From the NCBI GenBank assembly GCA_023245695.1, contig JAHFJT010000061.1:1-5963 (forward strand): a stretch of 5,963 nucleotides of DNA, given 5' to 3'. The notes below the pieces were generated by a model. It searched no databases, was not told the origin of the DNA, and saw only the letters and a program-made list of their open reading frames with translations. The stretch comes from Candidatus Peregrinibacteria bacterium (GTDB lineage: Bacteria > Patescibacteriota > Gracilibacteria > UBA1369 > UBA12463). A program made the position numbers and the translations under genes. Positions 1 to 5,963 of this stretch are shown piece after piece; the first letter of the stretch is position 1, and each line of letters opens with the position of its first letter.

Positions 1-21
1 TATCTTTCTTATCTCTCTTCC

Positions 22-930
22 ATGGAAGTTTACGATATGCTCATTATTGGCGGTGGATGCGCTGGTCTTTCAGCAGGTATGTATGCTGCGCGCCTCAATC
101 TCAAAACGATTCTTTTTGCTGAACTTCCTGGTGGACTCATCACGACGACGCACACCGTGGAGAACTGGCCGGGCATTATTTCGACGAGTGGTCCTGACCT
201 CGGAAGCTCTCTCTGGGCTCATGCCAAGGCGAGCGGTGTCCTCATGAAGAGCGAAACGATCAAGACCGTCGAGAAACAGGGTGACATCTTTATCGTGAAG
301 AGCTCTCGAAATGAGTACCACGGCAAGACGGTGGTATTTGCGACGGGAAGCATTCACCGGCATCTCGGTGCTCCAGGTGAAGAGGAGTTCAAAAACAAAG
401 GTGTTTCTTACTGTGCCCTCTGTGATGGCGCCTTCTACAAAGAAAAAGTCGTGGCGATTGTCGGTGGCGGCGATTCAGCTGCGAAAGAGGCACTCTTCCT
501 CGCACAACACGCCTCCAAGGTTTACGTGATCGTCCGAAAAGATATTCTTCGTGCTGAGCCTGCGAACCACAAACTCGTTATGAACCAGCCAAAAATTGAG
601 GTTCTCTTCCAGGAGGAGGTGGCGGAAATTTTCGGAACGGAGAGTGTCGAGGGTGTACGTCTAAAATCTGGTAAGCAGCTCAATCTGCAGGGCGTCTTCG
701 TCGCTATTGGCCAGATTCCATCGACAGACCTTGCGGTTCAGATTGGCGCTTCTCTTAATGATAAAAAAGAAATTCTGATCAACCGCCACTCAGAGACGAG
801 TGTTCCCGGAGTTTATGCCTGCGGCGACTGTACCGACACCGAGTTCAAGCAAGCCATCACGGGCTCTGCTGAGGGCGTGACGGCTGCTTACTATGGCTTT
901 GAGTACGTGAAGGGCGCTGGAGGTTTTTAG
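22..930 (+). CDS. trxB: Thioredoxin reductase (NADPH), FAD flavoprotein
   Basis: This cytoplasmic flavoenzyme passes electrons from NADPH through FAD and a redox-active disulfide to thioredoxin. The 302 residues are close to the usual 300-320 of low-molecular-weight bacterial TrxB. In order, one sees the N-terminal FAD dinucleotide fold (GGGCAGLSAG, about residues 10-19), the GGLITTT..VENWPG stretch (37-51), ATGS (107-110), the active-site CALCDG (C131 and C134, with D135), the NADPH-binding GGGDSAAKEA (148-157), and VRKDILRAEP (171-180), whose R172, K173 and R177 fit binding of the NADP 2'-phosphate. The C-terminal FAD motif is GVYACGDCTD (263-272). The first ATG is taken as the start because it leaves the normal short lead-in to the FAD motif; M6 would clip the first strand. 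Only 21 bases of pyrimidine-rich leader are visible, with no Shine-Dalgarno sequence. The FAD motif has Cys where Pro is commonest (GGGPAG), which is a mild variant. No thioredoxin gene lies in the window. Identification is firm. Confidence 0.96.
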   Translation: MEVYDMLIIGGGCAGLSAGMYAARLNLKTILFAELPGGLITTTHTVENWPGIISTSGPDLGSSLWAHAKASGVLMKSETIKTVEKQGDIFIVKSSRNEYHGKTVVFATGSIHRHLGAPGEEEFKNKGVSYCALCDGAFYKEKVVAIVGGGDSAAKEALFLAQHASKVYVIVRKDILRAEPANHKLVMNQPKIEVLFQEEVAEIFGTESVEGVRLKSGKQLNLQGVFVAIGQIPSTDLAVQIGASLNDKKEILINRHSETSVPGVYACGDCTDTEFKQAITGSAEGVTAAYYGFEYVKGAGGF

Positions 931-957
931 GTTTTCATACCTTCAACGAGTGCCTGT

Positions 958-1893
958 TTATTTTTTTGGCTGTGGCTCTGGCGATACCGGAGTCGGTTCT
1001 CCTGTGGCTGCTGCTGGCTGTGGCATATCTCCTGCTGCATATGGAATATTTTCCTGCTTGAAGAGCTGCTGAATGTATTTTGGATCGTACTTATCGACCT
1101 TGATGGTATCCACGAGAATTCCACTGAAGAGAATCACGATGACGTCTTTTCGGCTCAGGAGTGATGCTGGGTCGAGATTCTCAGCAAACCGGTAGTTGTA
1201 GAGTAGGAATTTACTGTATGCCACTTTTACGTACGGCATGTACCAAGCTTTTTCAACCACTTTCCAGCTTTTCGGATATGGTAAATCTTTCACATTCGTG
1301 GTGTCCCACTGCTCAGCCGTTACGATAATCTTGAGGGCTTCAGCGATACTGATCTGATTTCCAGGAAGAATTTTTCCATCTCCATACCCGGCTACCCAGC
1401 CAGCATCCTTCGCAAAACAGACGTACGGAGCAAACCAGTCGGTCGCGAGCACATCCTTGAAACATGGCTTATCGAAGCCAGCAACATTGGCCCTCAGGGC
1501 AATGGCGAGCATCTTTAAAAATTCAGCACGGTTAACTGGATTATCCGGTTTGAGCTTATTATCTCCATAGCCAAGAACGATACCTTTTGTCGTGAGGTAC
1601 TGAATGGCAAACATGAAGTCTTTATTGATTCGATCCTGCTGACTAATGTCCGTGAAGTCGGAGACGTACTCTTTGAAGGTCGAGGCCTGGACGTTTTTTC
1701 CATTGAGTGTTTTTTCTGAGGTGCTCTGATACATCATGGCGCCGATCGTCATCACGAGGAGAAATGCAAAAAGTAGAATGCCGATTTTTGTGGAACTTGA
1801 GAGCGATTTCTGAGGTTTTGCAGCGGTAGATTTTGTCGGCTTAGCTGTTTTGTGAATTTTTTTTACTGTTTTTGCGGGTTTGGCTTTTGCCAT
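958..1893 (-). CDS. Membrane-anchored S-layer homology (SLH) domain protein
   Basis: Likely a cell-surface protein held in the membrane; the exact role is unknown. From the chosen start (311 residues) the order is: a Lys/Ala/Pro/Thr-rich basic tail (about 1-36), one hydrophobic segment (37-55, IGILLFAFLLVMTIGAMMY), a short linker, SLH repeat 1 (about 80-130, FTDIS...GIVLGYGDNKLKPDNPVNRAEFLKML), SLH repeat 2 (145-191, FKDV...WVAGYGDGKILPGNQIS), a diverged SLH repeat 3 (206-260), and a Pro-rich C-terminal tail (290-311). There is no obvious signal-peptidase site, so an N-in/C-out signal anchor is inferred. SLH domains in other bacteria bind wall polysaccharides; whether these do is unknown. Repeat 2 has two cysteines (C144, C159) that could form a disulfide outside the cell. 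The reading frame extends upstream to ATG 1923 and TTG 1959, but a good promoter overlaps ATG 1923, so the ATG at 1893 is preferred. The gene converges on trxB with a 27-bp gap. Confidence 0.85.
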   Translation of the reverse strand: MAKAKPAKTVKKIHKTAKPTKSTAAKPQKSLSSSTKIGILLFAFLLVMTIGAMMYQSTSEKTLNGKNVQASTFKEYVSDFTDISQQDRINKDFMFAIQYLTTKGIVLGYGDNKLKPDNPVNRAEFLKMLAIALRANVAGFDKPCFKDVLATDWFAPYVCFAKDAGWVAGYGDGKILPGNQISIAEALKIIVTAEQWDTTNVKDLPYPKSWKVVEKAWYMPYVKVAYSKFLLYNYRFAENLDPASLLSRKDVIVILFSGILVDTIKVDKYDPKYIQQLFKQENIPYAAGDMPQPAAATGEPTPVSPEPQPKK

Positions 1894-1921
1894 ACGTGAG
1901 GGGGTAGGGGTAATTGCGTTC

Positions 1922-1950
1922 ATTGTACGATGCACGAGAAGGAATAGCAA
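1922..1950 (-). promoter_or_regulatory. Sigma70-type promoter of the SLH gene
   Basis: On the minus strand, TTGCTA (1950-1945) and TACAAT (1927-1922) are separated by exactly 17 bases. The -10 matches TATAAT at five of six positions and the -35 keeps TTG. Transcription would begin near 1915, leaving a leader of about 20 bases before the ATG at 1893. This argues against starts at 1923 or 1959. The call rests on sequence match only. Confidence 0.6.
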
Positions 1951-1965
1951 CTCAAGCAACTCTTC

Positions 1966-1973
1966 GGTATACT
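1966..1973 (+). promoter_or_regulatory. Promoter -10 element (GGTATACT) of the HAD gene
   Basis: GGTATACT contains TATACT (1968-1973), a five-of-six match to the -10 consensus. Transcription would start near 1980, about 19 bases before the ATG at 1999 and just after the GTG at 1978, so ATG 1999 is favoured as start. No good -35 is seen; the 17-bp position holds TAGCAA, which is the complement of the SLH gene's -35. The same octamer recurs before xfp. Confidence 0.5.
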
Positions 1974-1998
1974 TTCCGTGATTTCTTTATTTTCTTTT

Positions 1999-2664
1999 AT
2001 GCGAACGATTCAGGGTTTGATCTTTGATCTTGATGGCACGATTACGCTCACGCAGCAGTTTCATTTTCAGGCTTTCAGTCAGGTATTTCGCGAGCACGGC
2101 ATCGAGTATACGGAGCACGATGATCTCTATAGGTACGCAGGTATGGGCTCGGGGACCATTTTCCCGACGGTGTTTGCGGATCACGGAATTACACTTACAA
2201 ATGAGCAGGTGAAGGAGTACTCCGACGAGAAGAAAAAGATTTATACGAAGATCTTGGAAGAAAATGAGATTCTTCCGGTGCCGGGCGTGAAGGAGTTTTT
2301 GCAGCGCGTACGCGACGCAGGATACCAGATGTGCATCGCGTCGGGAAATAAACTCGAGGCCATTGAGTACCTCCTGGATCGCGTGGGTGTGCGAGCATTT
2401 TTCTCGATCATTGTAACTAATAAAGATGCCAGTAAGCCAAAACCAGCACCTGATGTTTTTCTCGCGGCGGCTGAGAAGCTAGGATTGGAACCGGCGCAGT
2501 GTGTCGTCTTTGAAGATGCCGTGAATGGTGTGCAGGCGAGCAAGTCGGCTGGTATACGATGTATCGGGCTGGCGACTCGGATTCCGGAACAAGATTTACG
2601 GGCGGCTGGAGCTGATTTTGTGGTAAAAAGTTATGAAGACATTAGCGACGACATGATTTCTTAG
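1999..2664 (+). CDS. HAD-superfamily hydrolase, beta-phosphoglucomutase/sugar-phosphatase-like
   Basis: A 221-residue soluble HAD enzyme of the capped subfamily I type. Motif I is FDLDGT, with nucleophile D10 and acid/base D12. Motif II is IASGN with S115, motif III is KPAPD with K148, and motif IV is FEDA with E172 and D173. The helical cap lies between about residues 15 and 90. FHFQAF (21-26) resembles the YHFRAW of beta-phosphoglucomutase, but the mutase's phosphate-clamping GVSR is replaced by a GMGSG stretch, and the end of the protein resembles sugar-phosphate phosphatases of the YqaB kind. Phosphatase or mutase therefore cannot be decided, and the substrate is unknown. The usual Asp after motif I (as in LVDSE) is replaced in ITLTQQ. 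GTG 1978 is an in-frame alternative start adding seven residues, but it lies at or before the predicted transcription start. The gene sits directly upstream of phosphoketolase on the same strand, which fits a sugar-phosphate substrate. Confidence 0.88.
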   Translation: MRTIQGLIFDLDGTITLTQQFHFQAFSQVFREHGIEYTEHDDLYRYAGMGSGTIFPTVFADHGITLTNEQVKEYSDEKKKIYTKILEENEILPVPGVKEFLQRVRDAGYQMCIASGNKLEAIEYLLDRVGVRAFFSIIVTNKDASKPKPAPDVFLAAAEKLGLEPAQCVVFEDAVNGVQASKSAGIRCIGLATRIPEQDLRAAGADFVVKSYEDISDDMIS

Positions 2665-2671
2665 GTATACT
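2642..2671 (+). promoter_or_regulatory. Candidate promoter of xfp at the HAD stop codon
   Basis: GGTATACT (2664-2671) repeats the octamer found before the HAD gene, and its first G is the last base of the HAD TAG stop. TATACT (2666-2671) is the likely -10. TTAGCG (2642-2647) at an 18-bp spacing is a weak -35. Transcription from near 2678 would leave about 49 bases before ATG 2727. Read-through from the HAD promoter is also possible, since no terminator separates the two genes. Confidence 0.45.
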
Positions 2672-2726
2672 ACTCGTAGTTTTTCTCTGTTTGTCAGTTT
2701 TTGTTCGCCTCCTCACCCCACTCACC

Positions 2727-5111
2727 ATGTTTGAAACTCGAAAAGCCATTGCCTGGCTGGATCTCTACCTGCGTTATACGAATTACATTGGCGCGGCACA
2801 GCTCTACCTGAAACAGAACTGTCTTCTTCGCGATCCCTTGAAGACGGACGATATCAAAGACCGTATTTTGGGTCACTGGGGCACGGTGCCTGGTCTGAAT
2901 TTTATTTACGCGCACCTGAATTACCTCGTCCAGAAACACGAACTCAATATGATGTTCATTGCGGGTCCGGGACATGGAGCACCGGCGGTTATTGCTAATT
3001 TATTTGCGGAGGCGAGCTTGCGAGAGTACTACCCGGATTTGCGGCTGGATGAAAAAGGTACAGCGCACCTCATCAAAATGTTCAGTTGGCCAGGTGGATT
3101 TCCGAGCCACACCAATCCTGGAACTCCGGGAGCCATTCTCGAAGGTGGAGAGCTTGGATATTCGCTTTCTACGGCCTTTGGAGCGGTGTTGGATAATCCA
3201 GATCTGATCGTGGCTTGTGTCGTCGGTGATGGTGAGGCCGAGAGCGGTCCCCTTGCGGCATCGTGGCATAGCAATAAGTTTTTGAATCCAGCGGAGAGTG
3301 GGGCTGTTTTACCGATTCTCCATATCAATGGCTACAAAATTACCGGTCCGACGATTTACGGAACGATGAGTGACGAGGAGCTCCGACAGTACTTCACGGG
3401 ACTTGGCTATGAGCCGATTCTCGTGGATGTGACGGATACGAGCAAGCACAACTACCACGAGAAAATGATCAAAGGACTCGAACGTGCGTACCAGATGATT
3501 CGCGCCATTCAAAAAAAGGCTCGGAAGGGTAAGGAGCCCGTTTTGAAACCGAAGTGGCCGATGATTCTGTTCCGATCCCTGAAAGGCTGGAGCGGTATTC
3601 GTGAGCTCCATGGCCATAAAGTCGAGGGTACGTATCACTCGCACGGTATTCCGGCGGGTCATCCAAAAACGGATACGGAGGAGTTCAAGCGTGTGCGCGA
3701 CTGGCTCGCAGGATATAAATTTTCTGAGCTCGTCGACGAAAAGGGTCGACCAAAGCCTGAGGTGATGCGATACGTTCCAAAGAGCGGACTTCGTATGGGC
3801 ATGAACAAGCATGCGCTTGGTGGTGCGATGCGAAAGCCCTTGAAACTTCCGGTGTTGAAAAAATATGAGGTCGTCTGCTCAAAAGAAAAGTGTGAGATCG
3901 AGGTGAGCAATACCTCAATCGGCGCGCAGTACATGCGGGATATTTTCAAACTGAACGCGAGGGCAAAAAACTTCCGATTCATGTGTCCGGACGAGACCGA
4001 GTCCAATAAGCTCCAGGCGCTTTTCGAAGCCACGAAACGTGCGTATGTCTGGCCGGTGAAGTCATATGATGAAAACCTCTCGCCGAGTGGACGTGTGATG
4101 GAAATTCTCAATGAACACTCCCTCCAAGGATGGCTTGAGGGCTATCTTTTAACTGGTCGACACGGCATGTTTGCAACATATGAAGCTTTTGCGACGATCA
4201 TCGCCAGCATGGTGGATCAGTACGCGAAATTTCTCAAGCAATCCTCGCATGTGAAGTGGAGGAAGCCGATCTCGTCATTGAATTACCTGCTCACGAGCGT
4301 GGGCTGGAGACAGGAGCACAATGGCTACTCCCATCAAAATCCGTCCTTCATCAGTAATCTCGTAGAGAAACATGGTGCGTTCTGTAGCGTCTACTTCCCT
4401 GTCGATGCGAATAGCCTCCTGGTAATTCTGGAGGACTGCTTCAAGCGCACCAATGGCATCAATGTGATCGTCGCTGGCAAGACGCCGATGCCACAGTGGC
4501 TCACACTTGAGGAGGCACGACGTGAACTCAAAGCGGGTGTCGGACGATGGGATTGGATCAATCCGAGCGCTGCGAACGATCCTGACGTCGTCATGGCTGC
4601 CGCTGGTGATGTCCCGGTTCAAGAATCCATGGCTGCTATCTGGTGGCTGCGAAAGCTGTGTCCGGAGTTGAAGGTTCGATTTGTGAACGTTTCTGAGATT
4701 ACCGCCCTTGGCATCGGAGATGAGCGACATCCCCTTGCGCTCGAAGATAAGGATTTTGACGAGTACTTCACCGCTGATCGAGATGTGATCTTTAATTTCC
4801 ACGGCTACCCTGGCGTTATCCAGAAGCTCATGTTTGGTCATGGTGCGCTCGAGCGATTCTGCATCCGTGGGTACATCGAAGAAGGTACGACGACGACACC
4901 GTTTGATATGGTGGTCCGCAACAAAACGTCGCGATACCATCTCGCGATCGAAGCCTTGAAGCATGCATCTAAGCGAAATCCTGCGGTGGCTGCAAAAGCA
5001 CCTGCCTTGATCAAAAAATTTGAACAACAACTCAAAGAACACTCAGTTCACATTGTAAAACATGGCCGTGATATTCCGGAGATTGAGAACTGGAGGTGGG
5101 AGATGATGTAA
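2727..5111 (+). CDS. xfp: Xylulose-5-phosphate/fructose-6-phosphate phosphoketolase
   Basis: This thiamine-diphosphate enzyme of the cytoplasm cleaves xylulose-5-P (and commonly fructose-6-P) with phosphate, giving acetyl-phosphate plus glyceraldehyde-3-P or erythrose-4-P. The 794 residues match the family's usual size of about 790-830. The N-terminal domain shows GHWGT (49-53), GPGHG (80-84), SHTNPGTPG (127-135), EGGELGY (139-145), the diphosphate/metal-binding GDGEAESGP (167-175) and NGYKI (201-205). The middle domain shows GRHG (477-480), FATYEAF (482-488) with the cofactor-contacting Glu (E486), QEHNGYSHQNPSF (529-541) and FPVDANS (557-563). The C-terminal domain carries TTTTPFDMV (721-729). 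No key motif is missing. The TTG at 2691 would add 12 residues, but ATG 2727 puts the family-like start next to LDLYLRYTNY and is preferred. No Shine-Dalgarno sequence is visible before either. The linker near 384-389 has a Cys pair (CSKEKC). Acetate kinase or phosphotransacetylase, which would use the product, is not in the window. Confidence 0.97.
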   Translation: MFETRKAIAWLDLYLRYTNYIGAAQLYLKQNCLLRDPLKTDDIKDRILGHWGTVPGLNFIYAHLNYLVQKHELNMMFIAGPGHGAPAVIANLFAEASLREYYPDLRLDEKGTAHLIKMFSWPGGFPSHTNPGTPGAILEGGELGYSLSTAFGAVLDNPDLIVACVVGDGEAESGPLAASWHSNKFLNPAESGAVLPILHINGYKITGPTIYGTMSDEELRQYFTGLGYEPILVDVTDTSKHNYHEKMIKGLERAYQMIRAIQKKARKGKEPVLKPKWPMILFRSLKGWSGIRELHGHKVEGTYHSHGIPAGHPKTDTEEFKRVRDWLAGYKFSELVDEKGRPKPEVMRYVPKSGLRMGMNKHALGGAMRKPLKLPVLKKYEVVCSKEKCEIEVSNTSIGAQYMRDIFKLNARAKNFRFMCPDETESNKLQALFEATKRAYVWPVKSYDENLSPSGRVMEILNEHSLQGWLEGYLLTGRHGMFATYEAFATIIASMVDQYAKFLKQSSHVKWRKPISSLNYLLTSVGWRQEHNGYSHQNPSFISNLVEKHGAFCSVYFPVDANSLLVILEDCFKRTNGINVIVAGKTPMPQWLTLEEARRELKAGVGRWDWINPSAANDPDVVMAAAGDVPVQESMAAIWWLRKLCPELKVRFVNVSEITALGIGDERHPLALEDKDFDEYFTADRDVIFNFHGYPGVIQKLMFGHGALERFCIRGYIEEGTTTTPFDMVVRNKTSRYHLAIEALKHASKRNPAVAAKAPALIKKFEQQLKEHSVHIVKHGRDIPEIENWRWEMM

Positions 5112-5136
5112 AAAGTTGAGACAATACATTGTATTC

Positions 5137-5167
5137 AAAAAGAGAGCCCGAGATGAGCTCTCTTTTT
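5137..5167. terminator. Bidirectional intrinsic terminator between xfp and pepA
   Basis: A perfect 11-bp inverted repeat, AAAAAGAGAGC (5137-5147) and GCTCTCTTTTT (5157-5167), encloses a 9-base loop. It ends in a T-run on both strands and lies between two convergent stop codons, so it can end transcription of both xfp and pepA. A smaller AT-rich palindrome, AATACATTGTATT (5123-5135), lies just before it and is probably too weak to act alone. Confidence 0.88.
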
Positions 5168-5187
5168 CTATTGTTTCATTTTTGCTC

Positions 5188-5963
5188 CTAGAGATTCTCT
5201 AAATATGTAGTAAGGAGTCGCACTCCGTAACCGGTGGCCATCATGGATTCGTAGCGTTTTGGGTCGCTCGTGAAAGCGGTTCCAGCGATATCGAGGTGGA
5301 TCCAAGGGGTTTTTTCGACGAAGGCCTTGAGGAAGGCGGCACCTTTTTGTGCGCCAGCATAGTAGCCATCTTCGGAGTTACGGATGTCGGCGATCTTGCT
5401 CTTCATCTTGGCTTCGTAGTCTGGGTGAATCGGCAACGGCCAGACAAGTTCATCGGTCTGACGACCTGCCTTTCGGAGGAGCTTCATAGTCTTCTTGTCC
5501 GTTCCCATCATGCCCGCATACCGGTCGCCGAGTGCGACACAGCATGCGCCCGTGAGGGTCGCAATATCGATGATCTGCTTCGGTTGGTAGTGCTTCACGG
5601 CATAGCTGATCGCATCACAGAGAACGACACGACCTTCTGCATCGGTATTTGTAATTTCGATCGTCTTTCCGGAGTAGGACGTGATCACGTCGGACGACTT
5701 ATATGCGCCTGGGCCGACGAGATTGGCAGTGATCGGTGCGAGACCGATGACGTTGTGTTTGATGCCGAGCTTCTTGATGAGACTGAAGATTCCAAATACA
5801 ACGGAGGCTCCTGCCATGTCCATCTGCATGTCTGCCATGTGGCGCGAAGGCTTGAGATCGTATCCACCCGTATCGAAGATAATTCCCTTTCCGATGAAGG
5901 CGATTGGCTTCTCGTTCTTGTTTGGCATGTATTCGAGGACGACGAATCGAGCCTCGTCTTCTG
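5188..5963 (-). CDS. pepA: Leucyl aminopeptidase (M17 family), C-terminal catalytic part; 5' end outside window
   Basis: This two-metal cytosolic exopeptidase removes N-terminal residues, often leucine, from peptides and normally forms hexamers. The frame stays open to the right edge, with ARFVVLEY preceding the internal Met at 5928, so that Met is not the true start. About 257 residues are visible, covering the catalytic domain. Numbering from the Met at 5928, GKGIIFDTGG gives K14 and D19, followed by K26; MDMAG gives D37; and the family signature NTDAEGR gives D96, E98 and R100. These are spaced exactly like E. coli PepA K270, D275, K282, D293, D352, E354 and R356, so all metal ligands and both catalytic residues are kept. 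DIATLTGA (121-128), HLDIAGTAF (211-219) and the final TGYGVRLL (232-239) are also typical. The missing N-terminal domain should be roughly 250 residues. The gene converges on xfp and shares its terminator. Promoter and start cannot be seen. Confidence 0.95.
   Translation of the reverse strand, partial: EDEARFVVLEYMPNKNEKPIAFIGKGIIFDTGGYDLKPSRHMADMQMDMAGASVVFGIFSLIKKLGIKHNVIGLAPITANLVGPGAYKSSDVITSYSGKTIEITNTDAEGRVVLCDAISYAVKHYQPKQIIDIATLTGACCVALGDRYAGMMGTDKKTMKLLRKAGRQTDELVWPLPIHPDYEAKMKSKIADIRNSEDGYYAGAQKGAAFLKAFVEKTPWIHLDIAGTAFTSDPKRYESMMATGYGVRLLTTYLENL

Noticed and set aside
926..967. Possible terminator between trxB and the SLH gene
   Set aside because: There is a T-rich run (957-967), but the only inverted repeat (AGGT...ACCT near 929-942) is 4 bp and is not next to the run. 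It is too weak to call.
1894..1959. Upstream in-frame extension of the SLH protein from TTG 1959 or ATG 1923, giving a hydrophobic MLELLFLLV start
   Set aside because: A well-spaced TTGCTA/TACAAT promoter covers this stretch and its -10 overlaps ATG 1923, so the extension is probably not transcribed. The real membrane segment lies further in.
3309..3812. 167-codon minus-strand open frame inside xfp
   Set aside because: Antisense shadow of conserved phosphoketolase sequence, with no family resemblance and no promoter or leader of its own.
4275..5042. Long open frame of 255 codons on the minus strand inside xfp
   Set aside because: It lies wholly antisense to a clear phosphoketolase, shows no recognisable motif and is compositionally odd (many His/Arg/Ser). 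It is a by-product of codon bias on the other strand.
5188..5928. pepA as a complete 246-residue gene starting at 5928
   Set aside because: The frame continues to the window edge with typical PepA sequence (ARFVVLEY) before that Met, and the N-terminal domain would be missing, so the gene is cut by the window.

Overview
The window holds five protein genes and almost no spare DNA. It looks like a compact bacterial chromosome segment of roughly balanced GC. Short intergenic gaps, an SLH-type surface protein behind a membrane anchor, GGTATACT-like promoter cores and leaders without Shine-Dalgarno sequences together suggest a Patescibacteria/CPR-type lineage. That placement is inference from style; no rRNA or other marker gene is present. 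All five ORFs read through in the standard code, and the stops are TAG or TAA only.

Layout, left to right. trxB (+, 22-930) is a complete thioredoxin reductase. It converges, with a 27-bp gap, on a membrane-anchored SLH-domain protein (-, 958-1893). The SLH gene is divergent from a HAD-family phosphatase/phosphomutase gene (+, 1999-2664), and their promoters lie within about 50 bp of each other. A large phosphoketolase gene (xfp, +, 2727-5111) follows the HAD gene. Its own -10-like element touches the HAD stop codon. xfp converges on the 3' part of a leucyl aminopeptidase gene (pepA, -, 5188 to beyond the right edge), and a strong bidirectional terminator hairpin lies between the two.

How they may work together: phosphoketolase splits xylulose-5-P or fructose-6-P with phosphate into acetyl-P plus a sugar phosphate. 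The HAD enzyme next to it resembles sugar-phosphate phosphatases and beta-phosphoglucomutases, so the pair plausibly belongs to sugar-phosphate metabolism. TrxB supplies reducing power to thioredoxin, PepA recycles peptides, and the SLH protein belongs to the cell surface. These three look like independent transcription units, not parts of one pathway.

I found no mobile element, CRISPR array, tRNA or rRNA, and no convincing undescribed multi-gene system. The observations most worth a second look are the uniformly pyrimidine-rich, SD-less leaders, the repeated GGTATACT promoter core, and the lysine-rich cytoplasmic tail of the SLH protein.
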